DNA of 64,000 bases from Sulfitobacter alexandrii (lineage in GTDB: Bacteria > Pseudomonadota > Alphaproteobacteria > Rhodobacterales > Rhodobacteraceae), in the NCBI RefSeq assembly GCF_001886735.1, contig NZ_CP018076.1:868001-932000 (forward strand). Reading direction: 5' to 3'. The notes beneath the pieces were generated by a model that was not told the origin of the DNA, ran no database searches, and saw only the letters and a program-made list of their open reading frames with translations. The position numbers and the translations under genes were made by a program. Shown one piece after another: positions 16,618-26,239 of the stretch; the first letter of the stretch is position 1, and each line of letters opens with the position of its first letter.

Positions 16618-18822
16618 TCAGGCCGCTGCCTGTGCCTCGGGGCCGAAACGGCCGTAGAAGGTCTGGTTCTTCTCGGCCATCTCGCGCAGCAGGTCGGGGC
16701 ACTTGAAGCGGGGGCCGAACTTGGCCTCCAGCTGGTCGCACCGTTCCGCCGCATAGGGGGTGCCGATCATGTCCAGCCAGGAGAACGGGCCGCCGGACCA
16801 CGGGGCAAAGCCCCAGCCGAGGATCGCGCCCACGTCGCCTTCGCGGATGTCCATCAGCACGCCTTCCTCCAGCGCGCGCACGGCTTCCAGCACCTGCACG
16901 AACATCAGCCGGTCCTGGATTTCCTGAAGGTCCGGTTGTTCGTCGGCCACCGGGTACTTGTCATGGATGCCTTTCCAGTAGCCTAGGCGCTTGCCCTTCT
17001 CGTCGTAGTCGAAATACCCGGCCTTGGCCTTGCGGCCCAGACGCCCGAGGTCTTCCATCCAGACGATCAGGTCGTCCGCTTCGGACGCGGGGTATTCGTT
17101 GCCCATCGCCGCCTTCGTCGCGCGCATGATCTTGGTTGCCAGATCGATCGACGTCTCGTCGCCAAGCTGCACCGGCCCCACGGGGAAGCCCAGCAGCTGC
17201 GCCGCGTTGTCGATCAGCACGGGCGCGACCCCTTCGGTGATCATGCGGTTCGCTTCATTGCCGTAGGGGATGATGCAGCGGTTGGCATAGAAGAACCGCG
17301 CGTCGTTGACCACGATGGGTGTCTTGCGGATTTGCCGGACGTAATCGAGCGCCTTGGCCACCGCGCGGTCGCCGGTCTTCTCGCCCTTGATGATCTCGAC
17401 CAGCGCCATGCGCTCCACGGGGCTGAAGAAGTGGATGCCGATGAACTGGTCTGCGCGGCTCGATGCCTCGGCGAGGCTCGTGATCGGCAGGGTCGAGGTG
17501 TTGGAGGCAAAGATGCAATCCTCCGGGATCACCGCCTCGACCTTCTGGGTCATCTCGGCCTTCACCTTGGGGTCTTCGAAGACCGCTTCGATAATCAGGT
17601 CGCAACCCTTGAGCGCGTCCAGATCAGGGGTGGCCGTGATCAGCCCGAGGGCGGCTTCTTTCTTTTCCGGGGTGGATTTCTTCTTGGCAATGCCCTTGTC
17701 GAAATAAGCTTCGGCATAGCCCTTGCCCTTGTCGGCAGCGGCCTGGTCACGGTCGATCAGCACCACTTCGATCCCGGCCTGTGCCGACACCAGCGCGATG
17801 CCCGCGCCCATCATGCCCGCGCCCAGCACGCCCAGCTTCTTCACCCGCTGGTCCGCGACGCCTTCGGGGCGCACGGCACCCTTCTCCAGCGCCTCCTTGT
17901 TCAGGAACAGCGACCGGATCATGGCCGAAGAAGACGGGTTCATCAGGACGTGGGTGAACCAGCGCGCCTCGATCTTGAGCGCGGTGTCGAAGTCGACCAG
18001 CGCCCCTTCATAGACCGCCGACAGCAGCGCCTTGGCGGCGGGGTAGACACCCTTGGTGTTGGAATTGACCATGGCGGAGGCGCCCACGAAGGTCATGAAA
18101 CCCGCCGGGTGGTAAGGTGCGCCGCCGGGCATCTTGTAGCCCTTGGCATCCCAGGGTTTGACCAGGTCCGCGTCCTTGGCATTCAGCACCCAGTCCTTTG
18201 CGGCGGCGACCGGGTCATCCGCGACCTCGTCGATCAGGCCCGCCTTCACGGCAGCCTCGGGCGCGACCATCTTGCCTTCCAGCAGGAAGGGGGAGGCGGC
18301 CATCGCGCCCAGCTTGCGCGAGACACGGGTGGTGCCGCCCGCGCCGGGGAAGATGCCGACCATGATTTCCGGCAGGCCGATCCGCGCCTTGGGATTGTTG
18401 GCGGCAAAGATGCGGTGCGTGGCCAGCGGCAGCTCAAGCCCGATGCCCGCGGCCGTGCCGGGCAGGGCGGCGGCGATGGGTTTGCCGCCGGTCAGCTTCT
18501 TGGGGTCCATGCCCGCACGCTCGATCTTGCGCAGCAGGGCGTGCATCTTCATCGTGCCCTCGAACAGGCCCTTCGCAGGGTCGTCTCCCGCGTCCTGCTT
18601 CATCTTGGCCAGCAGGTTCAGGTCCATGCCACCGGCAAAGGAACCGTCCTTGCCCGACGTGATGACGATGCCCTTGACGGTCTCGTCGGCGAGGGCGTCG
18701 TCGATCAGGGCATCCAGCTCGGCCAGTCCGTCGATGGACATCACGTTCATGGATTTGCCGGGCACGTCCCAGGTGATGATGGCAACGCCGTCGGCATCGG
18801 TCTTCATGGTGAAATCGGTCAT
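16618..18822 (-). CDS. fadJ: Bifunctional enoyl-CoA hydratase / 3-hydroxyacyl-CoA dehydrogenase
   Basis: Encodes 734 residues, the usual size of the FadB/FadJ alpha subunit. The N-terminal crotonase domain (to about residue 190) keeps both catalytic Glu positions (GLELPLATHRI and IGLPEIMVGIFPGAGG). The dehydrogenase domain starts with the NAD loop GAGMMGAGIALVSAQAG near residue 334 and carries the catalytic His in GIHFFSPVE. It performs the second and third steps of beta-oxidation. The thiolase for the fourth step lies two genes upstream on the same strand, so a FadJ/FadI-type complex is likely. Confidence 0.93.
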   Translation of the reverse strand: MTDFTMKTDADGVAIITWDVPGKSMNVMSIDGLAELDALIDDALADETVKGIVITSGKDGSFAGGMDLNLLAKMKQDAGDDPAKGLFEGTMKMHALLRKIERAGMDPKKLTGGKPIAAALPGTAAGIGLELPLATHRIFAANNPKARIGLPEIMVGIFPGAGGTTRVSRKLGAMAASPFLLEGKMVAPEAAVKAGLIDEVADDPVAAAKDWVLNAKDADLVKPWDAKGYKMPGGAPYHPAGFMTFVGASAMVNSNTKGVYPAAKALLSAVYEGALVDFDTALKIEARWFTHVLMNPSSSAMIRSLFLNKEALEKGAVRPEGVADQRVKKLGVLGAGMMGAGIALVSAQAGIEVVLIDRDQAAADKGKGYAEAYFDKGIAKKKSTPEKKEAALGLITATPDLDALKGCDLIIEAVFEDPKVKAEMTQKVEAVIPEDCIFASNTSTLPITSLAEASSRADQFIGIHFFSPVERMALVEIIKGEKTGDRAVAKALDYVRQIRKTPIVVNDARFFYANRCIIPYGNEANRMITEGVAPVLIDNAAQLLGFPVGPVQLGDETSIDLATKIMRATKAAMGNEYPASEADDLIVWMEDLGRLGRKAKAGYFDYDEKGKRLGYWKGIHDKYPVADEQPDLQEIQDRLMFVQVLEAVRALEEGVLMDIREGDVGAILGWGFAPWSGGPFSWLDMIGTPYAAERCDQLEAKFGPRFKCPDLLREMAEKNQTFYGRFGPEAQAAA

Positions 18823-18834
18823 TCGATATGTCCT

Positions 18835-19263
18835 CTAGTCTGTTTTCTGCATGCCTGTGATGGCGTCCATCCGGTCCATCCAGTCGGCATGTCCAATGGT
18901 GTGTGCGGTGCTGACCGCGCGCCAGACCCGCCCAGATCGCCGCAGCGTGATGCAGGAGCGGTAGGGCGCGATGAAAAGCTGGTCGTTCCGGTACAGCTGG
19001 GTCTCGTAGATGCCGGTAGCCAGATCGGCCCCCAGCATCGTGGTGGCGGTGACCCGGTGGCTGAGATCGTGGAAGCCGAGTTGGTGCAGGCCGATGCGGA
19101 ACAGGTGGAAATGTTCGCGCATGTCCTGCCGGCGCACGAAGGTGCGGGTCTCCCGCGCGGTGATGACCTGGTAGGGCAGTTCGATCATGGACAGGTAGCC
19201 GTCGGCGTCATCCTCGCGGATGATGCCGATGACCTTGTCCATGAACGCCTGCAGGTTCAGCAT
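18835..19263 (-). CDS. NTF2-like (SnoaL-type) protein of unknown function
   Basis: Encodes 142 residues. The size and pattern (an N-terminal helix LQAFMDKVIGIIREDDADGYLSM, then beta-strands such as YRSCITLRRSGRVWRAV) suggest the NTF2-like cone fold, which serves enzymes and binding proteins alike. No catalytic residues are identifiable. The ATG at 19263 overlaps the TGA of the thiolase gene (TGATG), and the 3' neighbour fadJ begins 12 bases later, so it is part of the beta-oxidation operon. Confidence 0.72.
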   Translation of the reverse strand: MLNLQAFMDKVIGIIREDDADGYLSMIELPYQVITARETRTFVRRQDMREHFHLFRIGLHQLGFHDLSHRVTATTMLGADLATGIYETQLYRNDQLFIAPYRSCITLRRSGRVWRAVSTAHTIGHADWMDRMDAITGMQKTD

Positions 19264-20474
19264 CACACGCGCTCGATGATGGTACCCGCGCCCATGCCCG
19301 ACGCGATGCAGAGCGTCGCCAGACCGACTTCCTTGTCGGAACGCTCCAGCTCGTCCAGCAGGGTGCCGATGATCATCGCGCCGGTCGCGCCCAGAGGGTG
19401 ACCCATGGCGATCGCGCCGCCGTTCACGTTGACCCGGTCGTGGTCCACGTCGAAGGCCTGCATGAAGCGCAGGACGACCGAAGCGAAGGCCTCGTTCACC
19501 TCGAAGAGGTCGATGTCCTTGATGGACATGCCGTTGTCCCTGAGGATCTTCTCCGTCACCGGCACGGGCCCGGTCAGCATGATGGTGGGATCGGTGCCGA
19601 TCTTGGCGGTGGCGCGGATGCGGGCACGCGGCTTGAGGCCGTGCTTCTCTCCGAACTCCTTGGTGCCGATCAGAACGGCCGCTGCGCCGTCCACGATCCC
19701 GCTGGAATTGCCCGCGTGGTGGATATGGTTGATCTTTTCCAGGTGCGGGTACTTCATCATCGCGATCTTGTCGAAACCCGGCATGACCTCGCCCATGGCC
19801 TGGAACGCGGGGTTCAGGCTGCCGAGGCTCTGCATGTCGGTTTCGGGGCGCATGTATTCGTCACGGTCCAGGATGGTGAGGCCGTTCTGGTCGCGGACGG
19901 TGATGACGGACTTATCGAAACGACCGTCCTTCCAGGCCGCCGCCGCGCGCTGCTGGCTTGCCATGGCAAGCTGGTCGGCATCGTCACGGGTAAAACCGTA
20001 TTCGGTGGCGATGATGTCCGCCGAGATGCCCTGCGGAACGAAGTACTTTTCCATCGCGATGGACGGATCGACGGCGATGGCCGCGCCGTCGCTGCCCATG
20101 GCCACGCGGCCCATCATCTCGACCCCGCCGGCGATGTAGGCTTCGCCCGCGCCGCCGCGCACCTGATTGGCGGCGAGGTTCACCGCCTCCATGCCGCTCG
20201 CGCAGAAGCGGTTGATGGCAAGGCCGGGGATCCGTTCGTCAAGGTCGGAGGCCAGCACGGCGGAGCGCGCAAGGCAGCCACCCTGTTCCATCACCTGGGT
20301 CACGTTGCCCCAGATCACGTCCTCGACGGCATGACCTTCGAGGTTGTTGCGTTCCTTGACCGCGTTCAGGGTCTGCGCGGAAAGCCGCAGCGCTGTCACC
20401 TCGTGCAGGGCGCCGTCCTTGCGGCCCTTGCCGCGGGGCGTGCGCAGGGCGTCGTAGATATATGCGTCTGTCAT
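19263..20474 (-). CDS. fadA: Acetyl-CoA acyltransferase (thiolase)
   Basis: About 403 residues from the ATG at 20474, preceded by AGGAAG; a GTG nine bases upstream is possible. Thiolase hallmarks are complete: the nucleophilic Cys in NRFCASGMEAVNLAA near residue 88, the His in GGAIAMGHPLGATGA near residue 359, and the second Cys in TLCIASGMGAGT. It cleaves 3-ketoacyl-CoA in beta-oxidation. The gene is translationally coupled to the NTF2-like gene and lies in one operon with fadJ. The FadI versus FadA subtype is not decided here. Confidence 0.92.
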   Translation of the reverse strand: MTDAYIYDALRTPRGKGRKDGALHEVTALRLSAQTLNAVKERNNLEGHAVEDVIWGNVTQVMEQGGCLARSAVLASDLDERIPGLAINRFCASGMEAVNLAANQVRGGAGEAYIAGGVEMMGRVAMGSDGAAIAVDPSIAMEKYFVPQGISADIIATEYGFTRDDADQLAMASQQRAAAAWKDGRFDKSVITVRDQNGLTILDRDEYMRPETDMQSLGSLNPAFQAMGEVMPGFDKIAMMKYPHLEKINHIHHAGNSSGIVDGAAAVLIGTKEFGEKHGLKPRARIRATAKIGTDPTIMLTGPVPVTEKILRDNGMSIKDIDLFEVNEAFASVVLRFMQAFDVDHDRVNVNGGAIAMGHPLGATGAMIIGTLLDELERSDKEVGLATLCIASGMGAGTIIERV

Positions 20475-20492
20475 TGTGGTCACTTCCTTTCT

Positions 20493-21131
20493 TCAGGCCC
20501 GGTCAGCCGGGCTGCCGGGCATCAGGTCATAGGGTGCTTTCCACCCCGATTGTTCGGAAAGACGCGAGAGCCACGCGTCGATGTTCTTCCATTCGCTGCG
20601 GTCAAAGCCGAAGGGTTCGGGATAGTAGAGATAGCCGCAGCAGGTCAGGTCGGCGTTGGTCAGCCCGTCACCGACGATCCAGTCGCGGCCCTCGAGGTGG
20701 CTGTCGAGCACCGCGTAGGTTGACTTGAGCCGCCCGAGGTTGAAGTCGATGACCTCCTGCGGGCGCTTGTCCTCGGGCAGGAAGTTCATCAGGAACCGCG
20801 TCATCCCGGCCATCGAGCTGAGCTTGTGGTTGTCCCACAGGATCCAGCGCAGGATCTCGCGCCGCTCGGCCGCGTCGCGACCGCCGAACTTGCCGGATTT
20901 CTCCGACACGTAGTCCTGGATCACGCCCGACTGGGTGAGGCGGACATCTCCGTCGATCATCACCGGCGCCTCGCCCATGATGTTGAGCTCGTTGCGGAAC
21001 TCCGGCGTGCGGCCCTGTCCGCCAAAGAAGTCTATCTTGACCGGCTCCCAGTCCAGGCCGGACAGTTCCAGCGCCAGCGCCGCCTTGTAGCTGTGGCCGG
21101 ATTCGCCGAAGCAGTGGAGTTTGATGGTCAT
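20493..21131 (-). CDS. Glutathione S-transferase family protein
   Basis: Encodes 212 residues from the ATG at 21131, preceded by GAGAGAA. The N-terminal thioredoxin-like domain starts LHCFGESGHSYKAALAL, with a Ser in the catalytic position, and contains the cis-Pro segment EAPVMIDGDVRLTQSGVI. The C-terminal half is helical (TNADLTCCGYLYY). Such enzymes conjugate or reduce with glutathione. It stands within the acyl-CoA degradation block, so its substrate may be a reactive acyl or enone intermediate (inference). Confidence 0.86.
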   Translation of the reverse strand: MTIKLHCFGESGHSYKAALALELSGLDWEPVKIDFFGGQGRTPEFRNELNIMGEAPVMIDGDVRLTQSGVIQDYVSEKSGKFGGRDAAERREILRWILWDNHKLSSMAGMTRFLMNFLPEDKRPQEVIDFNLGRLKSTYAVLDSHLEGRDWIVGDGLTNADLTCCGYLYYPEPFGFDRSEWKNIDAWLSRLSEQSGWKAPYDLMPGSPADRA

Positions 21132-21187
21132 CTGCGTTCTCTCCTGTGTCTGGGGGCGGACCGGGGGTTTCACACCCCCGGACCCCC

Positions 21188-21213
21188 GTGGTATATTTAC
21201 GGAACAATGAATG
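21188..21213 (+). repeat. Dispersed intergenic element, copy 1
   Basis: GTGGTATATTTACGGAACAA followed by TGAA, next to a G/C-run hairpin (about 21152-21188). It is the most divergent of four related copies in the window; the others are at 31301, 39976 and 49475. It lies between the GST and acyl-CoA dehydrogenase genes. Confidence 0.45.
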
Positions 21214-21224
21214 ATTGCCCGGCG

Positions 21225-22382
21225 TCAGAAGCCGCGCGCGATCAGTTCCTTCATGATCTCGTTGGTGCCGCCGTAGATCCGCTGAACACGGGCGTCCGTC
21301 CACATCTCGGCGATGGCGTATTCCTGCATGAAGCCGTAGCCGCCGTGCAGTTGCAGGCAGTCGTCCAGCACTTCGCCCTGTGTGTCGGTCAGCCAGTATT
21401 TGGCCATCGCGGCCCGCTCGACCGTCAGGTCGCCGCGCAGATGTTCCGCGATGCAGGTGTCGAGAAAGGCGCGCGCCACCGCTGTCTTGGTCTTGCATTC
21501 GGCCAGCTTGAACCGTGTGTTCTGGAATTGCAGCAGGTTGCCGCCGAACGCCTGCCGCTCCTTGCAATAGTCGACGGTCAGCGCCACCGCGCCCTCCATC
21601 GAACCGACCGCTTCGCACCCGATGATCAGCCGTTCCTGGGGAAGCTGCTGCATCATCTGGTAGAACCCCTTGCCTTCCTCCTGGCCGAGAATGTTCTCCG
21701 GCGGGATCTCGACGTTGTCGAAGAACAGCTCGGACGTGTCGGACGCGTGTTTCCCGATCTTCTCGAGGTTGCGGCCACGGGTGAAGCCCTCGGCACCGTC
21801 GGTTTCGAGCACGACGAGCGACACCCCTTTGGAGCCTTCCGTGGGGTCGGTCTTGGCCGCCACGATGATGAGGTCGGCGTGCTGGCCATTGGTGATGAAG
21901 GTCTTCTGCCCGGACAGCCGGTAGGCGTTGCCGTCGCGGATGGCCTTGGTCCTGATCCGCTGCACGTCGGACCCGGCGGAGGGTTCGGTCATCGCCAGCG
22001 CGCCGACCATCTCGCCCGAGACCATCCGGGGCAGCCAGCGTTTCTTCTGCTCCTCGGTGCCGTAGGCGAGGATGTAGTGGGCCACGATCCCGGAATGGAT
22101 GCCGTTGCCCCAGCTTGCCAGGTTGGCGCGTGCGCCTTCGATCAGGATCGCCGCCTCGTGGCCGAAGTCGCCGCCGGCGCCGCCGTATTCCTCGGGGATG
22201 GAGGGGCACAGAAGCCCCAGTTCACCGGCCTGCTGCCAGGTTTCCCGGTCCATTTCGCCCTGTTTGCGCCATTTCTCGAACTTCGGAGACCACTCCGTCC
22301 GGATGAAGGACGCGGCCATTTCTGCGATCATCCGGTGTTCGTCGGTCATCCAGCCCGATGGTGCCGTGCTCATGTCGTTCAT
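21225..22382 (-). CDS. Acyl-CoA dehydrogenase
   Basis: Encodes 385 residues, typical of the flavin-dependent acyl-CoA dehydrogenases that introduce the first double bond. Signatures are [17 protein letters not shown] near residue 155, the flavin-binding [17 protein letters not shown], and a C-terminal [36 protein letters not shown]. The usual catalytic Glu of the short-chain type (YEGT) is Gly here (YGGTNE), as in isovaleryl/long-chain-like branches where the base sits elsewhere. A strong GGGGAGGG ribosome site precedes the ATG at 22382. The substrate is unknown. Confidence 0.9.
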   Translation of the reverse strand: MNDMSTAPSGWMTDEHRMIAEMAASFIRTEWSPKFEKWRKQGEMDRETWQQAGELGLLCPSIPEEYGGAGGDFGHEAAILIEGARANLASWGNGIHSGIVAHYILAYGTEEQKKRWLPRMVSGEMVGALAMTEPSAGSDVQRIRTKAIRDGNAYRLSGQKTFITNGQHADLIIVAAKTDPTEGSKGVSLVVLETDGAEGFTRGRNLEKIGKHASDTSELFFDNVEIPPENILGQEEGKGFYQMMQQLPQERLIIGCEAVGSMEGAVALTVDYCKERQAFGGNLLQFQNTRFKLAECKTKTAVARAFLDTCIAEHLRGDLTVERAAMAKYWLTDTQGEVLDDCLQLHGGYGFMQEYAIAEMWTDARVQRIYGGTNEIMKELIARGF

Positions 22383-22407
22383 GTTCCCTCCCCGGGGTCT
22401 TGTCCGT

Positions 22408-22620
22408 TCAGCGCTTGCGGTCGTCCAGATCCGCGTTGAAGAGGCGCAGCCGCGCGATCAGGTTCTCTTCGTTCATGACCGAGTTGAAGTTCTCGAACAG
22501 GAAGGAGAGCGCCTCGCCCTCGTCCAACCCGGCATCTGCACTGAACTTCTTGAGGCGGCGGTAGCCGTCCTCGGTCATGGCGACGGGAAAGCGGCGGGTG
22601 AGGCGAAAGCGTTTTGGCAT
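22408..22620 (-). CDS. Small ribbon-helix-helix-like protein
   Basis: Encodes 70 residues. The order beta-strand ([11 protein letters not shown]), helix ([16 protein letters not shown]), turn, helix ([17 protein letters not shown]) matches the ribbon-helix-helix DNA-binding fold, but the match is by pattern only. It lies between two acyl-CoA dehydrogenase genes on the same strand, 25 bases before the next start, so it is probably in their operon. It could be a small regulator or a protein-binding partner. Confidence 0.62.
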   Translation of the reverse strand: MPKRFRLTRRFPVAMTEDGYRRLKKFSADAGLDEGEALSFLFENFNSVMNEENLIARLRLFNADLDDRKR

Positions 22621-22669
22621 TGTCTCTCCGGACTGTGGATCGGGCGGGGACCGGCCCCGCCCGACGATC

Positions 22670-24451
22670 TTAGAAGTTGGCTGCGTCCAGCGCCATAACC
22701 GTATCCGCCCCGGACTGGATGCGGGTCAGGTGCAGCGCGGTCGCTGGCAACTGACGTGCCATATAGTAGCGGCCGGTGGCCAGCTTTGTTTCGTAGAACG
22801 CCGCGTCGCCGGTGCCGTCCTTCAGCGCCTGCGTCGCCGCGAGGCCCATCCGGGCCCACATCAGCCCGAGGCAGACATGGCCGAACATGTGCATGAAGTC
22901 GTTCGAGCCGGCCAGCGCATGGTTGGGGTTCTTCATGCCATTCTGCATGAAGTACATCCCCGCCTGCTGCAGATCCTTGCTGGCCGCCTTCAGCGGGTCG
23001 AGGAACTGCTTGTCGAAATCGGCGTCCTGTCCCGCGTTCTGCTTGATGAAGTCCTTGACCATGTCGAAGAACGCCATGACGTGCTTGCCGCCGTCCTGCG
23101 CCAGCTTGCGGCCGACGAGGTCGAGTGCCTGAACGCCGTTCGCGCCTTCGTAGATCATGGCGATGCGGGCGTCGCGGGTGAACTGGGACATGCCCCATTC
23201 CTCGATGTAGCCGTGCCCGCCATAGACCTGCTGGGCCTTCACGGTCATGTCGTAGCCCTGGTCGGTCAGGAAGCCCTTGATGACCGGGGTCAGCAGCGAC
23301 ACGAGGCCGTCCGCCGCCTTGTCTTCCGAACGGTGCGCCGCGTCGATCATCGAGGCACCCCAGAGGATGAAGGCGCGCGCCCCTTCGACAAAGCTTTTCT
23401 GATCCATCAGGCTGCGGCGGATATCGGGGTGGACGATCAGCGGATCGGCGGGTTTGTCGGGGTATTCCGCCCCGGTCACCGCGCGTCCCTGCAGCCGGTC
23501 CTTGGCGTATTCCAGCGCGTTCTGATAGGCCACTTCGGCTTGCGCGAGGCCCTGCATCCCCACGCCGAGGCGGGCTTCGTTCATCATGGTGAACATGGCG
23601 CGCATGCCCTTGTGCTCCTCGCCCAGCAGGTAGCCGGTCGCACCGTCGTAGTTCATCACGCAGGTGGAGTTGCCGTGGATCCCCATCTTTTCCTCGATGG
23701 AGCCGACGGCCACGCCGTTGCGTTCGCCCAGCGACCCGTCCTCCTTGACGAGGAACTTCGGCACGATGAACAGGGACACGCCCTTGATCCCCTCGGGGCC
23801 GCCCTCGATCTTGGCCAGCACAAGGTGGATGATGTTGTCGGCCATGTCGTGTTCACCCGAGGAGATGAAGATCTTCTGCCCGGTGATCTTGTAGCTGCCA
23901 TCATCCTGCGGCGCGGCCTTGGTGCGCATGAGGCCGAGGTCGGTCCCGCAATGCGGTTCGGTGAGGTTCATGGTGCCGGTCCACTCGCAGGAGACCATTT
24001 TCGGCAGGAACGTATCCTTCTGCTGGTCGGTGCCATGCGCCAGGATCGCCGACGCTGCACCATGGGTCAGGCCCTGGTACATGGTGAAGGCCTGGTTCGC
24101 GGCCGAGAACATCTCGCCCACCGCGGTGCCCATCACGTAGGGCATGTTCTGCCCGCCGTATTGTTCCGGCATGTCCAGACCCGGCCAGCCGCCTTCCTTG
24201 ACCTGCTCAAACGCTTCCTTGAACCCCTTGGGCGTGTAGACGACGCCATTCTCCAGCCGGCAGCCTTCCTTGTCGCCTACCGCGTTCAGCGGCGCCAGAA
24301 CGCCGGAGGTCAGCTTGCCGGCCTCTTCGAGGATGGCCGAGGTGAATTCGGCCTCCAGCTCATCGTAGCCGGGCGTGGCGCTGTCGGTGACCTTCAGCAC
24401 GTCATGCAAGACGAATTGAAGGTCCTTCACTGGGGGGGTGTAGCTGGGCAT
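22670..24451 (-). CDS. Acyl-CoA dehydrogenase, large DmdC-like type
   Basis: Encodes 593 residues. The N-terminal start [19 protein letters not shown] and the extra C-terminal domain are typical of the long acyl-CoA dehydrogenases that include DmdC (methylmercaptopropionyl-CoA dehydrogenase). Core motifs are [16 protein letters not shown] near residue 163 and the catalytic Glu in [13 protein letters not shown] near residue 435. Roseobacters carry several paralogues, so fatty acyl-CoA or a DMSP-derived acyl-CoA are both possible substrates. It is directly downstream of the MerR regulator gene and probably controlled by it. Confidence 0.88.
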   Translation of the reverse strand: MPSYTPPVKDLQFVLHDVLKVTDSATPGYDELEAEFTSAILEEAGKLTSGVLAPLNAVGDKEGCRLENGVVYTPKGFKEAFEQVKEGGWPGLDMPEQYGGQNMPYVMGTAVGEMFSAANQAFTMYQGLTHGAASAILAHGTDQQKDTFLPKMVSCEWTGTMNLTEPHCGTDLGLMRTKAAPQDDGSYKITGQKIFISSGEHDMADNIIHLVLAKIEGGPEGIKGVSLFIVPKFLVKEDGSLGERNGVAVGSIEEKMGIHGNSTCVMNYDGATGYLLGEEHKGMRAMFTMMNEARLGVGMQGLAQAEVAYQNALEYAKDRLQGRAVTGAEYPDKPADPLIVHPDIRRSLMDQKSFVEGARAFILWGASMIDAAHRSEDKAADGLVSLLTPVIKGFLTDQGYDMTVKAQQVYGGHGYIEEWGMSQFTRDARIAMIYEGANGVQALDLVGRKLAQDGGKHVMAFFDMVKDFIKQNAGQDADFDKQFLDPLKAASKDLQQAGMYFMQNGMKNPNHALAGSNDFMHMFGHVCLGLMWARMGLAATQALKDGTGDAAFYETKLATGRYYMARQLPATALHLTRIQSGADTVMALDAANF

Positions 24452-24490
24452 GGGAATCTCCCTTTGACGTGTCTTGATGGGGTGGGGCGC

Positions 24491-24892
24491 TTATTCGGCG
24501 GCCTTGCGGGACTGGTTCATGGAGCCGATCATCTTCTCGCCCCACTTCAGCTGATCCTTGAGGTCGTCGATCGCCTCGTTGAGTTCGTCGCGTTGCGCTT
24601 CCATGTCGGCGAGGCGCGCGCGCGCGATGTCATAGGTGCGCGCGATCTGCGTCTGCTGCTGGTCGCCCATGTGGTAGAGGTCCAGCAGCTGCCGGATTTC
24701 CTCCAGCGAAAAGCCGAAGCGCTTGCCGCGCAGGATCAGTTTCAGCCGCGCGCGGTCACGCTTGGTGAACAGGCGCTTCTGCCCCTGCCGGATCGGGAAC
24801 AGCAGTTCCTTTGCCTCGTAGAAACGCAGGGTGCGGGGTGTCACCTCGAAGGCGTCGCACATCTGGCGAATGGTCATCGTATCGGTTGTCAT
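24491..24892 (-). CDS. MerR-family regulator of acyl-CoA catabolism
   Basis: About 133 residues from the ATG at 24892 (GAGAG ribosome site; an ATG 15 bases upstream lacks one). The N-terminal winged helix MTIRQMCDAFEVTPRTLRFYEAKELLFP is followed by RLFTKRDRARLKLILRGKRFGFSLEEIRQLL and a long C-terminal coiled-coil, without a metal-binding Cys motif. This is the LiuR/FadP-like branch that controls branched-chain or fatty-acid degradation. It precedes the DmdC-like dehydrogenase gene by 39 bases. A palindrome at 24966-24982 is a candidate operator. Confidence 0.86.
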   Translation of the reverse strand: MTTDTMTIRQMCDAFEVTPRTLRFYEAKELLFPIRQGQKRLFTKRDRARLKLILRGKRFGFSLEEIRQLLDLYHMGDQQQTQIARTYDIARARLADMEAQRDELNEAIDDLKDQLKWGEKMIGSMNQSRKAAE

Positions 24893-24965
24893 CACATCTG
24901 CTCTCATCAGAATTGCGTCTGGTTCGACGTCGATCTGGGAATACGAGACGGCTCTTACAACATCC

Positions 24966-24982
24966 GTTGACGTTTACGTAAC
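24966..24982. promoter_or_regulatory. Candidate MerR-type operator
   Basis: GTTGACGTTTACGTAAC is an imperfect palindrome with GTT/AAC ends and two ACG cores, in the gap between the divergent MerR and LuxR genes. Further ACGTCA half-sites follow to about 25000, and a TTTGACGT half-site lies upstream of the dehydrogenase gene near 24462. The form resembles sites I recall for LiuR-type MerR regulators. Confidence 0.42.
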
Positions 24983-25141
24983 ATAGACGTCACGTCACTT
25001 TGGATGGACTTCCGCCCAAACCTCTGCGGTGGTTCCGAAATTCGTCCGCGCCGCGCCGCGCCGGGATCGGACCTTTCACTCAGTTTGCATTCCACATATT
25101 GCTCGTTTTCCTGTAGTATTGGGCAGCGGACCTGGTGGTTT

Positions 25142-25882
25142 ATGTCTCCTGAAACGATAAAAGGTCTTGTAGGGCAGTGTGCGGACGCACCCGATCCGGA
25201 GCGTCTGTGGCAGGCCGTGCTCGCCTTTTTTCACAGCCGTGACATAGAGATGGTCAGTTACCACCTCGGCGACACGGCCGATCTGCCGGGCGGGCGCATG
25301 GGGTTCGTCGAGGACGGTTTCCCCGAGGCGTGGGTGTGTGAATACATCGAGTCGAACCTCAGGGTGATCGACCCAATTCCCGAATTGTCGAAAAGACTGT
25401 CGCGTCCCTTCCTGTGGTCCGAGATCGAGGCGCTCGGCGACCTGACCGAGCAGGAAGCGGCCTTCATGGAGCGCCGCAAGAAGTCGGACATCGGCGAGGG
25501 ATTGGCGTTGCCCGTGTTCGGGCCAAAGGGTCGGAACGCGTACTTCGGGGTCGGTTTCGCCAAGTCGGCCCCGGCCCCGAATTCAAAACAGATCTTCGAG
25601 CTTCAATGCGCCGCGCAGGTCGCGCATCTGCGGTTTTGCGAGCTGATCGAGCCGCCGCGGCTTCGGGTCGACCTGTCGCCGCGCGAGCTCGAGATCCTGC
25701 GTTGGATGGCCCGGGGCAAGAGCAACGGCGTCATCGCCGAGATTCTCGGGATCTCGCGCCATACGGTTGACACCATGGGACGCAGGCTATTTGACAAATT
25801 GGATGTCAATGATCGTACGACTGCGGCAATCAAGGGACTGGGGTCGGGTCTGATACAGATCAGCAATCTGGATGTCGTGTAA
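25142..25882 (+). CDS. LuxR-type regulator with autoinducer-binding domain, no LuxI nearby
   Basis: About 246 residues from the ATG at 25142 (GGTGG ribosome site). Residues 20-165 form an autoinducer-binding domain that keeps the typical Trp and Tyr (AWVCEYIESN), the Asp-Pro pair (IDPIPEL), a second Trp (FLWSEI) and the downstream Gly/Pro positions (GEGLALPVFGPKG). The C-terminal LSPRELEILRWMARGKSNGVI is the LuxR helix-turn-helix. It should bind an acyl-homoserine lactone or similar ligand and control transcription. No synthase gene is in the window, so it is an orphan here. Confidence 0.87.
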   Translation: MSPETIKGLVGQCADAPDPERLWQAVLAFFHSRDIEMVSYHLGDTADLPGGRMGFVEDGFPEAWVCEYIESNLRVIDPIPELSKRLSRPFLWSEIEALGDLTEQEAAFMERRKKSDIGEGLALPVFGPKGRNAYFGVGFAKSAPAPNSKQIFELQCAAQVAHLRFCELIEPPRLRVDLSPRELEILRWMARGKSNGVIAEILGISRHTVDTMGRRLFDKLDVNDRTTAAIKGLGSGLIQISNLDVV

Positions 25883-25978
25883 CGCATCTGCGCGACATGA
25901 CCGCTCACGGAAACAGGGCTAAGCGGCCTGTCTACTCCCCGGATGCTGCAGGTGCAGCAAAATTCGAAAGGTTGCCAT

Positions 25979-26191
25979 ATGGATGACTCAGCGAATTCAC
26001 TTTTGCACGGCGATCCTCGTCAGAATTTGCTTGAGGCCGCCAAACTCGTGGAAGACGCCGCTTACGAAATGGCTACCTCGCAGTCCAGCAGGCTGGTGTC
26101 CGAGCTGATCGTGATTGCCGCCGATCTGGACAGGATCGCCAGCAGCATGGCCCACCACCACGGCAAGCGAGATGGCGCGGCACGGGGCTGA
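25979..26191 (+). CDS. Small protein of unknown function
   Basis: Encodes 70 residues from the ATG at 25979, with GAAAGG at suitable spacing; an upstream in-frame ATG at 25943 is possible. It is predicted to be mostly helical (NLLEAAKLVEDAAYEMATSQ and SELIVIAADLDRIASSMAHH), with no signal or membrane segment. It lies 96 bases downstream of the LuxR-type gene on the same strand and may be co-transcribed. I recognise no family. Confidence 0.5.
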   Translation: MDDSANSLLHGDPRQNLLEAAKLVEDAAYEMATSQSSRLVSELIVIAADLDRIASSMAHHHGKRDGAARG

Positions 26192-26239
26192 GGCCGGATC
26201 GACCTTACGTCATCGCCGCGCGGGCACAGGCCCTCTGAC

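Noticed and set aside
17332..19401. 689-codon open frame antisense to fadJ and the thiolase
   Set aside because: It runs across two well-supported genes on the other strand and has no recognisable domain.
22577..24970. 797-codon open frame antisense to the large acyl-CoA dehydrogenase
   Set aside because: Low-complexity His/Arg/Gly-rich translation typical of an antisense frame; the minus-strand enzyme is certain.
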